Shown: positions 43,751 through 52,520 of the stretch, piece after piece | Numbering within the stretch: the first letter of the stretch is position 1 | Layout of the letters: every line of letters begins with the position of its first letter | NCBI RefSeq assembly: GCF_000409775.1 | Contig: NZ_KE332388.1 | Span: 10,552 to 74,551 of the forward strand | Source of the DNA: Litchfieldella anticariensis FP35 = DSM 16096 | GTDB lineage: Bacteria > Pseudomonadota > Gammaproteobacteria > Pseudomonadales > Halomonadaceae | Length of the DNA: 64,000 nt | Reading direction: 5' to 3' | Made by a program: the position numbers and the translations under genes | Notes under the pieces: model-generated | Databases searched by the model: none | Told to the model about the DNA's origin: nothing | What the model saw: the letters and a program-made list of their open reading frames with translations, nothing else

Positions 43751-44058
43751 GGGGGGTCCGGAAAAAGGTAATAAAGGTAATGAGGTACACGAAGCACAGA
43801 ATATACCTTTGATATTTCTCAGAAAAATGGAAAGGCAAAAAGGTTAGAAAAAGGTAATAACGAGGTAATTTCATTACCCCTCAAAAAGGTGTGATGAGAG
43901 AAAATAAATATCCTTTATAAACAGATAGTTATGGAAACCTAACCTTTTTCATTACCTTTTCTAACCCTTCAGGGGTTAGAAATTCATCCCTACGAAACAA
44001 CGTGTTACGGCAGATTTTCACCGACCTAACCTTTATTACCTTTTTCCGTACACCCCCC
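43751..44058. repeat. AT-rich iteron block bounded by inverted repeats
   Basis: The left edge GGGGGGTCCGGAAAAAGGTA then ATAAAGGT (43751-43778) is matched in inverse orientation by the right edge (44028-44058), with a 2-3 bp difference in the GTCC/GTGTAC part. Inside are about a dozen AAAGGTAAT/AAAGGTTA words in both orientations, and a central dyad GAGGTAAT-TTC-ATTACCCCTC near 43862. The block is much more AT-rich than its surroundings and holds no gene. Density of iterons suggests a replication origin or a partition/regulatory centre of the prophage or of a satellite. Confidence 0.6.
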
Positions 44059-44220
44059 ATCTCCTGAGATCGTCCCCTCCACGTTTGCTGCTCTTCGTGG
44101 CGTTGAGTTCGCATGATTCCGCATGGAAAAAAGCGGCTACCAGACCGTGGTGAAGCCCAGAGCCTGCGTGGTTTCCAGCCAGACGCATGGCTGCACAAAA
44201 ACTGACAGGTTTAGCGCGCA

Positions 44221-44239
44221 GGCGGGGCGGGGTGTCGAC
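44221..44239. other. possible cos site
   Basis: GGCGGGGCGGGG (44221-44232) differs by one base from the start of the P2 cohesive end as I remember it (GGCGAGGCGGGG). It lies on the Q side of the late genes, where P2 has cos. The remaining 7 bases do not match obviously. Position support is good, sequence support moderate. Confidence 0.4.
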
Positions 44240-44360
44240 GGCGCGCCAGGAGGCGAGACGAAGGTCTCGAATAAGGCCGTGGCAACATATTGAAACAAGC
44301 AATACTCTTGAATGGAGGGAAGGCGTAAGCCTCAGCGTACATAGGGGGACGGAGGGAACA

Positions 44361-44645
44361 ATGAGGGTAGCTCTATATCTACTAGTAGTTGTTGCGCTTA
44401 CAGCCTGTGCTACGGCCAAGGAAACCTACACACCAAGTGGACAAAAGGGCTATAGCATCAACTGCTCTGGAAGTGCTCTCACTTGGGGGGAATGCGCGCA
44501 AAAGGCTGGTGAGCTGTGTGGCGCTAAAGGCTATACCATCCTTGAGAGAACTGGTGACCAGGGAACTATGGTCTCAGCTACTCAATACGGTATGTTCGGT
44601 AATACCGTTACAAATCGCTCCATGCTCATTCAATGCAAACCGTGA
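44361..44645 (+). CDS. small prophage lipoprotein
   Basis: 94 residues from the ATG at 44361, preceded by GGAGGGAACA. A lipoprotein signal ends in the lipobox ALTAC. The mature part carries three further Cys and INCSGSALTWGECAQKAGEL then CGAKGYTIL, a pattern seen in small secreted proteins of phage and bacterial accessory regions. It lies between the possible cos site and the portal gene, outside the conserved late genes and on the opposite strand to Q. It may be a lysogenic-conversion gene expressed from the prophage. Function unknown. Confidence 0.75.
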   Translation: MRVALYLLVVVALTACATAKETYTPSGQKGYSINCSGSALTWGECAQKAGELCGAKGYTILERTGDQGTMVSATQYGMFGNTVTNRSMLIQCKP

Positions 44646-44647
44646 GT

Positions 44648-44670
44648 AAAAAGCCGCCCAGGTGGGCGGC
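44648..44670 (-). terminator. rho-independent terminator after the portal gene
   Basis: An 8-bp perfect stem GCCGCCCA / TGGGCGGC with a 2-nt central loop is followed by TTTTT on the minus strand, 26 bp after the Q stop. It ends the P-Q transcript and protects the lipoprotein gene. Confidence 0.85.
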
Positions 44671-44695
44671 GAAGTGGCTGCTTGCCGGTATGCGG

Positions 44696-45763
44696 TCAGG
44701 TCACGGTGCCGATCGGTGACGGCTTGGCGGCATCGAGCGAGTACGGCCGAAACCGGATCACCTCTTCACCCAGGTAATCGTTGATCTCGCTGAAGACGGC
44801 CTGGACTGGCTCGAGCTCGTTGGTGACGAAGACGCGGGCGGCCTTCTCCACGTCACCGAAGCCGCCGGTGTTGTTGGGGATGATACCCATCAGCTGCGGC
44901 GGGATGCGGTGGCCGGCCAGTTGATCGTCGCGGGTGATGTTCTTGATCGAGGCGAACTCATCCTTGGCGGCTACTTCCGAGATCGGGATGATCTGGATGC
45001 CGTCCTTCTTCCCATTGGGGCTGTAGAGGAACAGGTTGCGGAAGTTGCCGACGCCCTTCGATTCCTTCAGCGCCGTGCGCATGGCGTCGATGTCTTCCTG
45101 GTTTTGGGCTGGATCCGACACGTACATGATGAAGCCGGCATGGCTGCCATTGAGGTAGTACTTGCGCCGGAACAATGTGGCGTTCTCGTTGAGATAGATC
45201 GACTGCAGCGCGCCCAGGTAGTCCGGCACGCCGTAGACCTCCTGGTTGATGTCCGGCTCGAGCAGGTGAATCAGGCTGCCCTGCGGGAATTCGGTCCGCT
45301 CTGCCCAGTTCGGTACCCAGAAATAACGCTCGAGATCCGCACCGCGGCGCACGTACTTGGCCCGTGCCGGGCGCAGCTCGAGCAGCTTGCCCAGTCGCCC
45401 AAGGATCTGCTCGAGGTAGCAGTTGCCGAAGACCAGGTAGTCGGTGGCCAGGGCGCTGAAGGCCTGGCGGCTTAGCAGACGATGTGGCACGAACGACCGC
45501 ACCAGGATGTTACGTTTCACCTGGATCGCGCTGCCGTGATGCGCCGTGGCCCGGTAGGTCTGCGACAACGCCGGGAAGTCGACCGGCGGCTCATACCATT
45601 CCGTGCCCAACATCCAGCAGCCGGTATAGAAGAAGTCGTAGCCGTCGGTGACCGGTACCGGATCGCCGAAACTGAACGCCTCGACCTTCGCCGGAGGCGA
45701 TGCGTTGTCGTCGACACGATAGGCAGGCACGCGGACGCGTGGCTTTTCTGCGAGCTCGCTCAT
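44696..45763 (-). CDS. Q: P2-type portal protein (gpQ)
   Basis: 355 residues, matching P2 Q (about 344) and the PBSX-type portal family. Visible: EAFSFGDPVPV near the N-terminus, YEPPVDFPALSQTYRA, VKRNILVRSFVPHRLLSR, YLVFGNCYLEQILGRLGK, the SHAGFIMYVSDPAQNQEDID segment and DDQLAGHRIPPQLMGIIPN. The portal dodecamer is the DNA entry vertex of the head. Its start overlaps the end of P by 4 bp. Confidence 0.95.
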   Translation of the reverse strand: MSELAEKPRVRVPAYRVDDNASPPAKVEAFSFGDPVPVTDGYDFFYTGCWMLGTEWYEPPVDFPALSQTYRATAHHGSAIQVKRNILVRSFVPHRLLSRQAFSALATDYLVFGNCYLEQILGRLGKLLELRPARAKYVRRGADLERYFWVPNWAERTEFPQGSLIHLLEPDINQEVYGVPDYLGALQSIYLNENATLFRRKYYLNGSHAGFIMYVSDPAQNQEDIDAMRTALKESKGVGNFRNLFLYSPNGKKDGIQIIPISEVAAKDEFASIKNITRDDQLAGHRIPPQLMGIIPNNTGGFGDVEKAARVFVTNELEPVQAVFSEINDYLGEEVIRFRPYSLDAAKPSPIGTVT

Positions 45764-47541
45764 TCATACATCTCCATCATTGATCGGCCGGTCCCGTGAT
45801 CGGCCGGTCCGTCGAGTGGTTCGTTTTGCAGGGCGTGCATGGTCGCCCACGCCAGATCTGCATGGCCGGTCTGGTTGTTGCGACCCGCGGTGTAGGTGAT
45901 CTGGCGGCCGGAGGCGGTCAGCTCGCGCCGAATCGCCATGAACGACTGGGCGAGGTCCGTCCAGCCGGCATCGTATTCCAACCGTCCTTTGTTGATGATC
46001 TGCTGGGCCTGCATGACCAGCCGTGCCTTCACTTCGGGTGTGTAGCGATAGCGGGTCACAGTGGGGAAAAACTTGGCGACCAGCTGGGCGACGGCCTCGC
46101 CCAGGCCCGAGGTGTCGATGCCGATGAAGGTGACGTTGTAGCGGCGGGTCACGTCGCGTATGAATTCGGACTGGGCCTCGTAGTCGCGCCCCTTGAGGCG
46201 ATGACGCTCAAGCACCCGATGCTTGCCGGTCATCGACCGCGGCGGCGCCACTACGACCAACCCCGCTCCGTCGCCATCTTCGCCATCGCCGGCCGGGTCG
46301 TAGCCGATCCACACTGGATGCTCGCCATAGGGTCGCGGCGCGAATGGCTTGATGTCCCGCCACACGTCCCAGCTATCGACCATGCACTTCTGCATCATGG
46401 CCAGCGGGAAGGCGCTCTGGGTGTCGTCGACGAACTCGCACATCAGCAGGTTTTTGAACGCATCGGGGCTGTACTTGCGCCGAAGCTTGTCGATGTCGAG
46501 CAGGATGTCGCCACCGCGCGCTACTGCGTCTTCGACGGTCACGATCTGGCGCCAATGATCATCTTCACAGCGTCGACCGCCCGCCAGGGCGCTGTGGGAC
46601 ACGTCGAGCTTGATATGGTCGGCCTTGGGGCGCCCCTCGTTGAAGTGATCCCCCGTCCAGAACGGATAGGCTTCATGGGTGACCGATGACGGCGTGGAGA
46701 AATAGGTCTCCCGCCATTGCTTTTGCATCGCCATCCCGGACGTCACCATCTGGAACTGGGCGAAGCCATGGATCCAGAAGTACTCATCCAGATAGGTGTC
46801 GCCGTGATAGCCCTGGGCCGTCTTGGCGTTGGTACCCAGGAAGTGCAGCTCGGCACCGTTGGGAAGGATGATGGGATCGCCCCTGAGCTCCACCCCTGTG
46901 GTCTCGAACACGAAACGCACGATGTAGTTCTTGAAGATATGGGCTTGAGCCTTCGAAGCGCTCATGAATATCTTGTTCCGGCCTGTCTCCAGGGCATCAG
47001 CGATCGCTTCCCGAGCGAAGTACCAGGTCGCGCCAATCTGCCGGCTCTTGAGAATATTGCGGATCGTTTCCGTTTCCTTCGCCCGGTACCAGTCTCGCTG
47101 ATAGTCGAGCAATGACGCCTCGAAGGCCTCGACGATCTGGATCACTCCCTCGTCGCCTACATCGTTCTGCTTGGGCTTTCGCTTAGGGCCGGCGTTGCGC
47201 CGATCAATGTTGGGATTGAGATCGCTCTCGCGGCCTGATTCCTGATACTTGTGCACCCGGGCCAGCCGCTCGATCTGTCGGCCCAGCAGATCGATTTCCT
47301 TGAAGTCCCTGCCTTCCTTTTGCTCCTTCCAGATCAGCTGGACCATACGCGCTTCGAGCGCACCCTCCACACGCTGGCTCGGAGTGGCGTCATCCCAGGC
47401 GTCGCGCTTCTTCCAGCTATCGATCGTCGCACGCGGAACATCCAGATATTCAGCAATGTGCGCGATCCGCCACCCCATCCAGTAGAGGTGCCGGGCGGAA
47501 AGTCGGGAGTTATCGGTTTCGATGTCGGTCGTTGGCGTCAT
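45760..47541 (-). CDS. P: P2-type terminase large subunit (gpP)
   Basis: 593 residues from the ATG at 47541, equal to P2 P (about 590); an upstream ATG at 47628 would cross the late-promoter site. An N-terminal helix-turn-helix (IAEYLDVPRATIDSWKKRDAWDD) is followed by the ATPase core (SRQIGATWYFAREA near 190 in the Walker A region, GYHGDTYLDEYFWI near 265 in Walker B) and the nuclease domain with IGYDPAGDGEDGDG near 410 and FIGIDTSGLGE. It cuts at cos and packages DNA. Divergent from O. Confidence 0.95.
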   Translation of the reverse strand: MTPTTDIETDNSRLSARHLYWMGWRIAHIAEYLDVPRATIDSWKKRDAWDDATPSQRVEGALEARMVQLIWKEQKEGRDFKEIDLLGRQIERLARVHKYQESGRESDLNPNIDRRNAGPKRKPKQNDVGDEGVIQIVEAFEASLLDYQRDWYRAKETETIRNILKSRQIGATWYFAREAIADALETGRNKIFMSASKAQAHIFKNYIVRFVFETTGVELRGDPIILPNGAELHFLGTNAKTAQGYHGDTYLDEYFWIHGFAQFQMVTSGMAMQKQWRETYFSTPSSVTHEAYPFWTGDHFNEGRPKADHIKLDVSHSALAGGRRCEDDHWRQIVTVEDAVARGGDILLDIDKLRRKYSPDAFKNLLMCEFVDDTQSAFPLAMMQKCMVDSWDVWRDIKPFAPRPYGEHPVWIGYDPAGDGEDGDGAGLVVVAPPRSMTGKHRVLERHRLKGRDYEAQSEFIRDVTRRYNVTFIGIDTSGLGEAVAQLVAKFFPTVTRYRYTPEVKARLVMQAQQIINKGRLEYDAGWTDLAQSFMAIRRELTASGRQITYTAGRNNQTGHADLAWATMHALQNEPLDGPADHGTGRSMMEMYE

Positions 47542-47586
47542 GCCGCCCAGCGTACCCGCGCGCGCGATGCCCATATTGCCGGGCCC

Positions 47587-47610
47587 GGTGTAAGAGGTCC
47601 GATCTACACC
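47587..47610. promoter_or_regulatory. late-promoter activator site between P and O
   Basis: GGTGT-N14-ACACC. The same dyad, with the same spacer length, stands in front of V (54634) and FI (61065) and nowhere else that I noticed in the late region. In P2 the Ogr activator binds a TGT...ACA dyad upstream of exactly these operons. Here it can serve both divergent transcripts. Confidence 0.75.
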
Positions 47611-47689
47611 GGGAACGCGTTGAGCCAAGCCGCATGTACGCGGAACCTGACGGCAACCTCTCCGCCCCTAAACCAGCCGAGGACCACTC

Positions 47690-48508
47690 ATGCCCTGGCA
47701 CCGCATTGCAACCGAAGGCGCTACCACTGATGGCCGCACCATCAGCGCCGAATGGCTCACCCAGATGGCCAAGAACTTCGACCCGGCCAAGTACGGCTGC
47801 CGGATCAACCTGGAGCACATCAAGGGCCTGCTGCCGGATGGCCCGTTCAAGGCCTATGGCGACGTCACAGCGCTGAAGACCGAGAAAGGCGACGACGGCA
47901 AGCTGGCACTGTTCGCCGAGATCGACCCGACCGACGAGCTCAAGGCTTTGGTCGAGAAGCGCCAGAAGGTTTACACGTCGATGGAAGTCGATCTGGATTT
48001 TGCCGACAGCGGCGAAGCCTACCTGGTCGGCCTGGCCGTGACCGATACCCCCGCCTCGTTGGGCACCTCGATGCTCCAGTTCAGTGCACAAGCCGGCAAG
48101 GATTCCCCGCTCGCCGGTCGCAAGCAGCGTCCGGACAACCTGTTCTCCGCCGCCGTCGAAACGGCATTCGATTTCAGCGAGTCCACCCCAGAAGACAAAG
48201 GCCCCTCGTTGGCCGATCGCGTCAAGGCGCTGTTCAAGAAGCACGACGCCAAGACCGACGCGGGCTTCGCCGCGTTCCGTACCGAGCTCGAGCAGACCCT
48301 GGAGCTGTTCGTCGAGAAGCACAACGCGCTGAAGAATGATCTCGCCGGTCGCGCCACGGCCCAGGCCTTCGGCGAACTCAAGGAGGCGCACGAGGCACTT
48401 CAGGCCCGCTTCGACGAGCTGTTCAACAAGCTCGACAACGAGCCCTCCACCCACCATCACCGCTCGAAGGCCACCGGCTCCGACGGCGCCATCGTCACCG
48501 ACTGCTAA
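47690..48508 (+). CDS. O: P2-type capsid scaffold/protease (gpO)
   Basis: 272 residues. The start PWHRIATEGATTDGRTISAE and the stretch YGCRINLEHIKGLLPDGPFK are typical of gpO, whose N-terminal half is a serine protease and whose C-terminal coiled coil (about 150-255, VKALFKKHDAKTDAGFAAFR) is the scaffold. It shapes the prohead and processes N. First gene of the rightward late operon O-N-M-L. Confidence 0.94.
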   Translation: MPWHRIATEGATTDGRTISAEWLTQMAKNFDPAKYGCRINLEHIKGLLPDGPFKAYGDVTALKTEKGDDGKLALFAEIDPTDELKALVEKRQKVYTSMEVDLDFADSGEAYLVGLAVTDTPASLGTSMLQFSAQAGKDSPLAGRKQRPDNLFSAAVETAFDFSESTPEDKGPSLADRVKALFKKHDAKTDAGFAAFRTELEQTLELFVEKHNALKNDLAGRATAQAFGELKEAHEALQARFDELFNKLDNEPSTHHHRSKATGSDGAIVTDC

Positions 48509-48523
48509 GGAAACGACCCACTC

Positions 48524-49540
48524 ATGCGCAACGATACCCGCATCCTGTTCAATCAGTTCGCTACGCAGGTGGCGAAGCTCAACGGCGTGCCCGATGCCAC
48601 TCAGAAGTTCGCCGTCGATCCCAGCATCCAGCAGCGACTGGAAAAGCGCATTCAGGAGTCCAGCGACTTCCTGAACCGCATCAACATGATCGGCGTCGAT
48701 GAGCTCAAGGGAGAGAAGCTCGGCCTCGGCGTCTCCGGCCCGATCGCCGGACGTACCGACGTCAGCACCAAGGATCGTGAAACCCGCGACCTGTCGACCC
48801 TCGATCCCAACGGCTATGAGTGCCGGCTGACCGAGTTCGATACCCACCTCGGCTACAACAAGATCGACGCCTGGGCCAAGTTCCCGAATTTTCAAGCACT
48901 GCTCCGCGACGCAATCGTCCGTCAGCAGGCGCTCGACCGCATGACCATCGGTTTCAACGGCACCAGTGCCGCGGCGCAGACCGATCGCGTCGCCAACCCG
49001 ATGCTCGAGGACGTCAACATCGGCTGGCTGCAGCACTACCGCACCCAAGCCCCGGCCCGCGTGATGACCGGCGGAGCCACGGCCGGCACGGTCAAAGTCG
49101 GCAAGGGCGGCGACTACGCCAACCTCGACGCACTGGTCTATGACGCCGTTCACAGCCTGCTCGAACCCTGGTATCAGCGTGTGCCCGGCCTGGTCGTGCT
49201 GGTCGGTCGCGATCTCCTGTCCGACAAGTACTTCCCGCTGCTCAACACTGAACAGCCGCCGACCGAGCAGATGGCCGCCGATGTCGTCATCAGCCAGAAG
49301 CGCATCGGTGGACTACAGGGCATGGACGTTCCGTTCTTCCCCGACAACGCCATCATGGTCACCACGCTGGATAACCTCTCGATCTACTGGCAGAACGGCG
49401 CGCGCCGTCGCTATGTCACCGAGAACCCCAAGCGTAACCGCATCGAGAACTACGAATCCTCGAATGACGCCTATGTTGTTGAGGACTTCGGTGCCGGCTG
49501 CTTGATCGAAAACATCGATCTGGGCGACTTCAGCGTCTGA
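48524..49540 (+). CDS. N: P2-type major capsid protein (gpN)
   Basis: 338 residues (P2 N about 357). MRNDTRILFNQFATQVAKLN starts the pre-protein; QSSDFLNRINMIGVDEL-like and GWLQHYRTQAPARVMTGGAT segments are conserved in the family, as is the YNKIDAWAKFPNFQALLRDA motif. HK97 fold expected. The N-terminal residues are normally removed by gpO. Follows O after 15 bp. Confidence 0.95.
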   Translation: MRNDTRILFNQFATQVAKLNGVPDATQKFAVDPSIQQRLEKRIQESSDFLNRINMIGVDELKGEKLGLGVSGPIAGRTDVSTKDRETRDLSTLDPNGYECRLTEFDTHLGYNKIDAWAKFPNFQALLRDAIVRQQALDRMTIGFNGTSAAAQTDRVANPMLEDVNIGWLQHYRTQAPARVMTGGATAGTVKVGKGGDYANLDALVYDAVHSLLEPWYQRVPGLVVLVGRDLLSDKYFPLLNTEQPPTEQMAADVVISQKRIGGLQGMDVPFFPDNAIMVTTLDNLSIYWQNGARRRYVTENPKRNRIENYESSNDAYVVEDFGAGCLIENIDLGDFSV

Positions 49541-49552
49541 TAAGGAGCCATC

Positions 49553-50251
49553 ATGACCAGTCCCGCCCGCCGCCACTTTCAACGCGTCACCGCAGCGCTC
49601 GCTGCGGCTGACGCTGGCGACCAGCCCATGCAGGGCGCCGCCTATGAGCTGATGCAGGCCGCCCTGTTCGAGGATTACCGCCGCCTCAAGTCGACCCAGT
49701 CGATGGAGCGCAAGGCCGAGATCAAGCGCGAGATCCTGCCTAACTACGCCGACTATGTCGCCGGCGTGCTGGAATTTGGCCAAGGGGCCCAGGATGACGT
49801 GTTGATGCGCGTCATGTTGTGGCGCATCGATGCCGGCGACATTGCCGGTGCGGTGGCCATCGCCCGCTACGCCATCAAGCACGATCTCAATCCACCCGAC
49901 CAGTTCGAGCGCGGTACCGCCGCGATCATCGCCGAAGAAGTGGCCGATCAGGCCCTCAAGCTGCTCGATGCCGAGGGCGCCGATGTGCTTGCCCTAGTCA
50001 CGCACCTGATCGATGTCGAGGTCCTGACACGTCAGGCCGACATGCATGACCAGGTGCGCGCCAAGCTCTTCAAGTCCCTGGGCTATGCCCTGCGCGCCGC
50101 CGGCCAGTTGAGCGAAGCCCTGGCCACCCTGGAACGTGCCCTGGAGCTCAACGACAAGGTCGGCGTGAAAAAGGACATCGAGCGCCTCGAGCGCGAGATC
50201 CGCCAGGCCGAAGCCCAACACCAGCAACAAGACGCCGCCGATCAGGCCTGA
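49553..50251 (+). CDS. M: P2-type terminase small subunit (gpM)
   Basis: 232 residues. TSPARRHFQRVTAALAAADA at the N-terminus and MERKAEIKREILPNYADYVA, then VLEFGQGAQDDVLMRVMLWR, match gpM, which recognises cos with gpP. The C-terminal end is a charged coiled coil. AAGGAG lies 7 nt upstream of the ATG. Located in the standard place between N and L. Confidence 0.94.
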   Translation: MTSPARRHFQRVTAALAAADAGDQPMQGAAYELMQAALFEDYRRLKSTQSMERKAEIKREILPNYADYVAGVLEFGQGAQDDVLMRVMLWRIDAGDIAGAVAIARYAIKHDLNPPDQFERGTAAIIAEEVADQALKLLDAEGADVLALVTHLIDVEVLTRQADMHDQVRAKLFKSLGYALRAAGQLSEALATLERALELNDKVGVKKDIERLEREIRQAEAQHQQQDAADQA

Positions 50252-50364
50252 CGGGCCCGATCGGCTCAACCGAGTCGACCGCCGACGTCAGGGGGCGCGG
50301 TGTGTATCGAGGAGCGGTTTCCCGCGATGCCATGCCGCCCACCCCCTTTTAACGAGGAACCCTG

Positions 50365-50832
50365 ATGAGCAGCTTCGTCTCCACCGGTACCACCAGCACC
50401 ACTGCCGAACCCGTCACCAACAACGGTTTCTGGCCCGACATCCAGCCAGACGATTTCCGTGAGTCACATCGCCTGGACGGCACTATTACCCCGGCTCGTG
50501 TCGAAGGCGCCCTGCTTGCCGCGATCGCCACCGTCAATCGCACCCTACGCGACTGGCAGGCCAAGCAGGTCGAGGCCGGCCACGCGACCATCGATGCGGT
50601 ACCCACGCCGGTCTGGCAAGCGCCTGGCGTCTACCAGGGACTCTACCAGCGAGCCATCTATTCCATGGCCCACGCCAGCTTGCTCGAGCGCTACGCCGAT
50701 TACGACACCACCAACAGCGGCCACGAACGGGCCGAGCGTGTCTCGGATCCGGCCGATGCGTATCGGCGTGACGCCATCTGGGCGATCGCCGAGATCGAAG
50801 GCCGCCCACACAGCACAGTCGAGCTGATCTGA
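50365..50832 (+). CDS. L: P2-type head completion protein (gpL)
   Basis: 155 residues. NGFWPDIQPDDFRESHRLDG near residue 20 and ERYADYDTTNSGHERAER near 110 match gpL, the head completion protein at the connector. It starts 113 bp after M; that gap has no gene. Its stop overlaps the start of X (TGATG). Confidence 0.92.
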   Translation: MSSFVSTGTTSTTAEPVTNNGFWPDIQPDDFRESHRLDGTITPARVEGALLAAIATVNRTLRDWQAKQVEAGHATIDAVPTPVWQAPGVYQGLYQRAIYSMAHASLLERYADYDTTNSGHERAERVSDPADAYRRDAIWAIAEIEGRPHSTVELI

Positions 50833-51044
50833 TGCCGCGCACCGTCTACGCCCATCAGCGCGACACCCTCGATGCCATCTGTCACCGCGTGTTCGGCCAG
50901 ACAGCGGGCATCACCGAGCAGGTGCTCGAGCTCAACCCAGGAATCGCCGAGCTCGGCCCGGTGCTGCCGCAGGGCACGCCGGTCCGGCTTCCCGACATCA
51001 CACAACAACCGCAGCGCACGAAAACCGTCCAGCTGTGGGACTGA
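50832..51044 (+). CDS. X: P2-type tail protein X (LysM-like)
   Basis: 70 residues. TVYAHQRDTLDAICHRVFGQ and LELNPGIAELGPVLPQGTPV are the gpX/LysM-like pattern (tail hub component). Overlaps L by one base. Normal length. Confidence 0.92.
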   Translation: MPRTVYAHQRDTLDAICHRVFGQTAGITEQVLELNPGIAELGPVLPQGTPVRLPDITQQPQRTKTVQLWD

Positions 51045-51085
51045 AGACCGCGCTCCACGCCGCGCGAACATATGCAGAGGAACCC

Positions 51086-51433
51086 ATGGCCGAACCCAGC
51101 ACCCTTACCGCCACCGCAACCGCCACCGGCACAGCCACGCTGATCAGCATGCTGCCCGGCATCGATGCCAACGCCGTGATCGGCGCGTTCTGCGGAGCCA
51201 GCCTGTTCGTCATCAGCGCTCGCGATCTCGCCCTCTTCGAGCGCCTGGCCTACCTGGTCATCAGCCTGCTGATCGGCTACCTGGGCGGCCCCGCCCTGCT
51301 CAGCGACTGGATCGCGCATAGTGCCGTGTCCGCCTTCATCGCATCCGCCACGGCGGTCACCGCGGGACTGCGGGCCATCGAGGGCGTCAAGACACTTGAT
51401 CTCAAGTCCCTGCTCGGAGGCCGCCCGAAATGA
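51086..51433 (+). CDS. phage holin-like membrane protein
   Basis: 115 residues from the ATG at 51086 (AGAGGAA upstream). After a short Thr/Ala-rich N-terminus there are three hydrophobic helices (about 35-50, 58-75 and 85-103). It fits the putative phage holin family (P2 position of gene Y). It would make membrane lesions that set lysis time. Overlaps the next gene (ATGA). Confidence 0.75.
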   Translation: MAEPSTLTATATATGTATLISMLPGIDANAVIGAFCGASLFVISARDLALFERLAYLVISLLIGYLGGPALLSDWIAHSAVSAFIASATAVTAGLRAIEGVKTLDLKSLLGGRPK

Positions 51434-51705
51434 CCATACCCTCGCTGATCATCCTGCTTTCCGCCCTGGTGATCTGCTTGCGTTTGCTCACGTTCCGGCG
51501 CGGGCCCTCTCGCCATCGCTTGGGATACTCGATCGCCGCCTGGCTGCTCATCGCCGGTACCGGTACCTCGACAGTCCGCATCCTTACCGGCGCCGAGGTC
51601 TGTTCGGGAGGATGGGGCGTGGCTGTCGTCATGGCCGTATTCGCCTTCCTGGTAATGCGAGCCCGGGGCAATGTCGCCCACATCATTCAGCTGCGGAGGG
51701 TCTGA
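51430..51705 (+). CDS. phage holin family protein, second holin or antiholin
   Basis: 91 residues with three hydrophobic segments: SLIILLSALVICLRLLTF, then a SRHRLGYSIAAWLLIAG segment, and VAVVMAVFAFLVM. RRGPSRHR between the first two helices is typical of the holin 3/7 family. P2 has an antiholin (LysA) near this position; which of the two proteins is the pore former cannot be told from sequence. Overlaps the endolysin start (TGATG). Confidence 0.75.
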   Translation: MTIPSLIILLSALVICLRLLTFRRGPSRHRLGYSIAAWLLIAGTGTSTVRILTGAEVCSGGWGVAVVMAVFAFLVMRARGNVAHIIQLRRV

Positions 51706-52520
51706 TGCTGCTACGTAACGGTGATACCGGGTACCGCGTCGAAGCTCTGCAGCGCAATCTGATGCGCGTGGGGCAAGATATCGAAGTCGACGGATGGTTT
51801 GGCGACGAGACCGAGCGCGCCATACGTGCTGTCCAGCTCACCCATGGGCTGGTGATCGATGGCATCGCCGGCCCCAAGACGCTCGAAGCCCTGCAGCGGG
51901 GTAAGCCAAACCCATTGGCGTTGCGCCAGATCGACCTGGTGCTTGCCGCCGAATTTCTCAAGGTCGATCTCGCTGCCGTCATGGCCGTCAACGAAGTCGA
52001 GTCACGCGGCCGTGGTTTCCATGTCGGCGGCCCCCGCCATGGCGAGCCGGTAATTCTGTTCGAACGTCACATCATGCGCCGCCAGTTGATCCATCACGAG
52101 ATCAACCCGGTACCGCATCAGCAGCAGCACCCCGACCTGGTCAACGACAAGCCCGGTGGCTACATCGGTGGCCCACGCGAGCACAGCCGTTTGCTACGTG
52201 CCATGCATATCCACCAGACGGCCGCGATCGAATCTTCCAGCTGGGGGCTGTTCCAGATCATGGGCTTCCATTGGCAGCACCTGGATTACCCCAGTGCCGT
52301 CGCGTTTGCCGAAGCCATGAAACAGGACGAAGCCGCCCAGCTCGATGCCTTCGTGCGTTTCATCGAAGCCGATCCCGCCTTACATCGAGCGCTGCGTCGC
52401 CTTGATTGGCGCGACTTCGCCAGTCGCTACAACGGACCGGCCTTCGAAAAGAACGACTACGACACCAAACTCGCCGCCGCCTACCGTCGCCACGCCGGCA
52501 CCCTGGAGCTCGCTGCATGA
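51705..52520 (+). CDS. endolysin: peptidoglycan-binding plus N-acetylmuramidase
   Basis: 271 residues from the ATG at 51705; the longer open frame upstream overlaps the holin. Residues 1-65 are a PG_binding_1 domain (LRNGDTGYRVEALQRNLMRV, DGWFGDETERAIRAVQ). The rest is an N-acetylmuramidase domain with AAVMAVNEVESRGRGFH (probable catalytic Glu near 99), PVILFERHIMRRQL and SSWGLFQIMGFHW. It replaces the P2 K endolysin. No signal peptide, so export depends on the holin. Confidence 0.9.
   Translation: MLLRNGDTGYRVEALQRNLMRVGQDIEVDGWFGDETERAIRAVQLTHGLVIDGIAGPKTLEALQRGKPNPLALRQIDLVLAAEFLKVDLAAVMAVNEVESRGRGFHVGGPRHGEPVILFERHIMRRQLIHHEINPVPHQQQHPDLVNDKPGGYIGGPREHSRLLRAMHIHQTAAIESSSWGLFQIMGFHWQHLDYPSAVAFAEAMKQDEAAQLDAFVRFIEADPALHRALRRLDWRDFASRYNGPAFEKNDYDTKLAAAYRRHAGTLELAA

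Noticed and set aside
44036-44419. 127-codon open frame on the minus strand
   Set aside because: It covers the candidate cos region and the lipoprotein start, has no ribosome site and no similarity that I recognise.
47510-49153. 547-codon open frame on the minus strand
   Set aside because: Antisense shadow of the O and N capsid genes; GC-rich phage DNA keeps the opposite frame open by chance.
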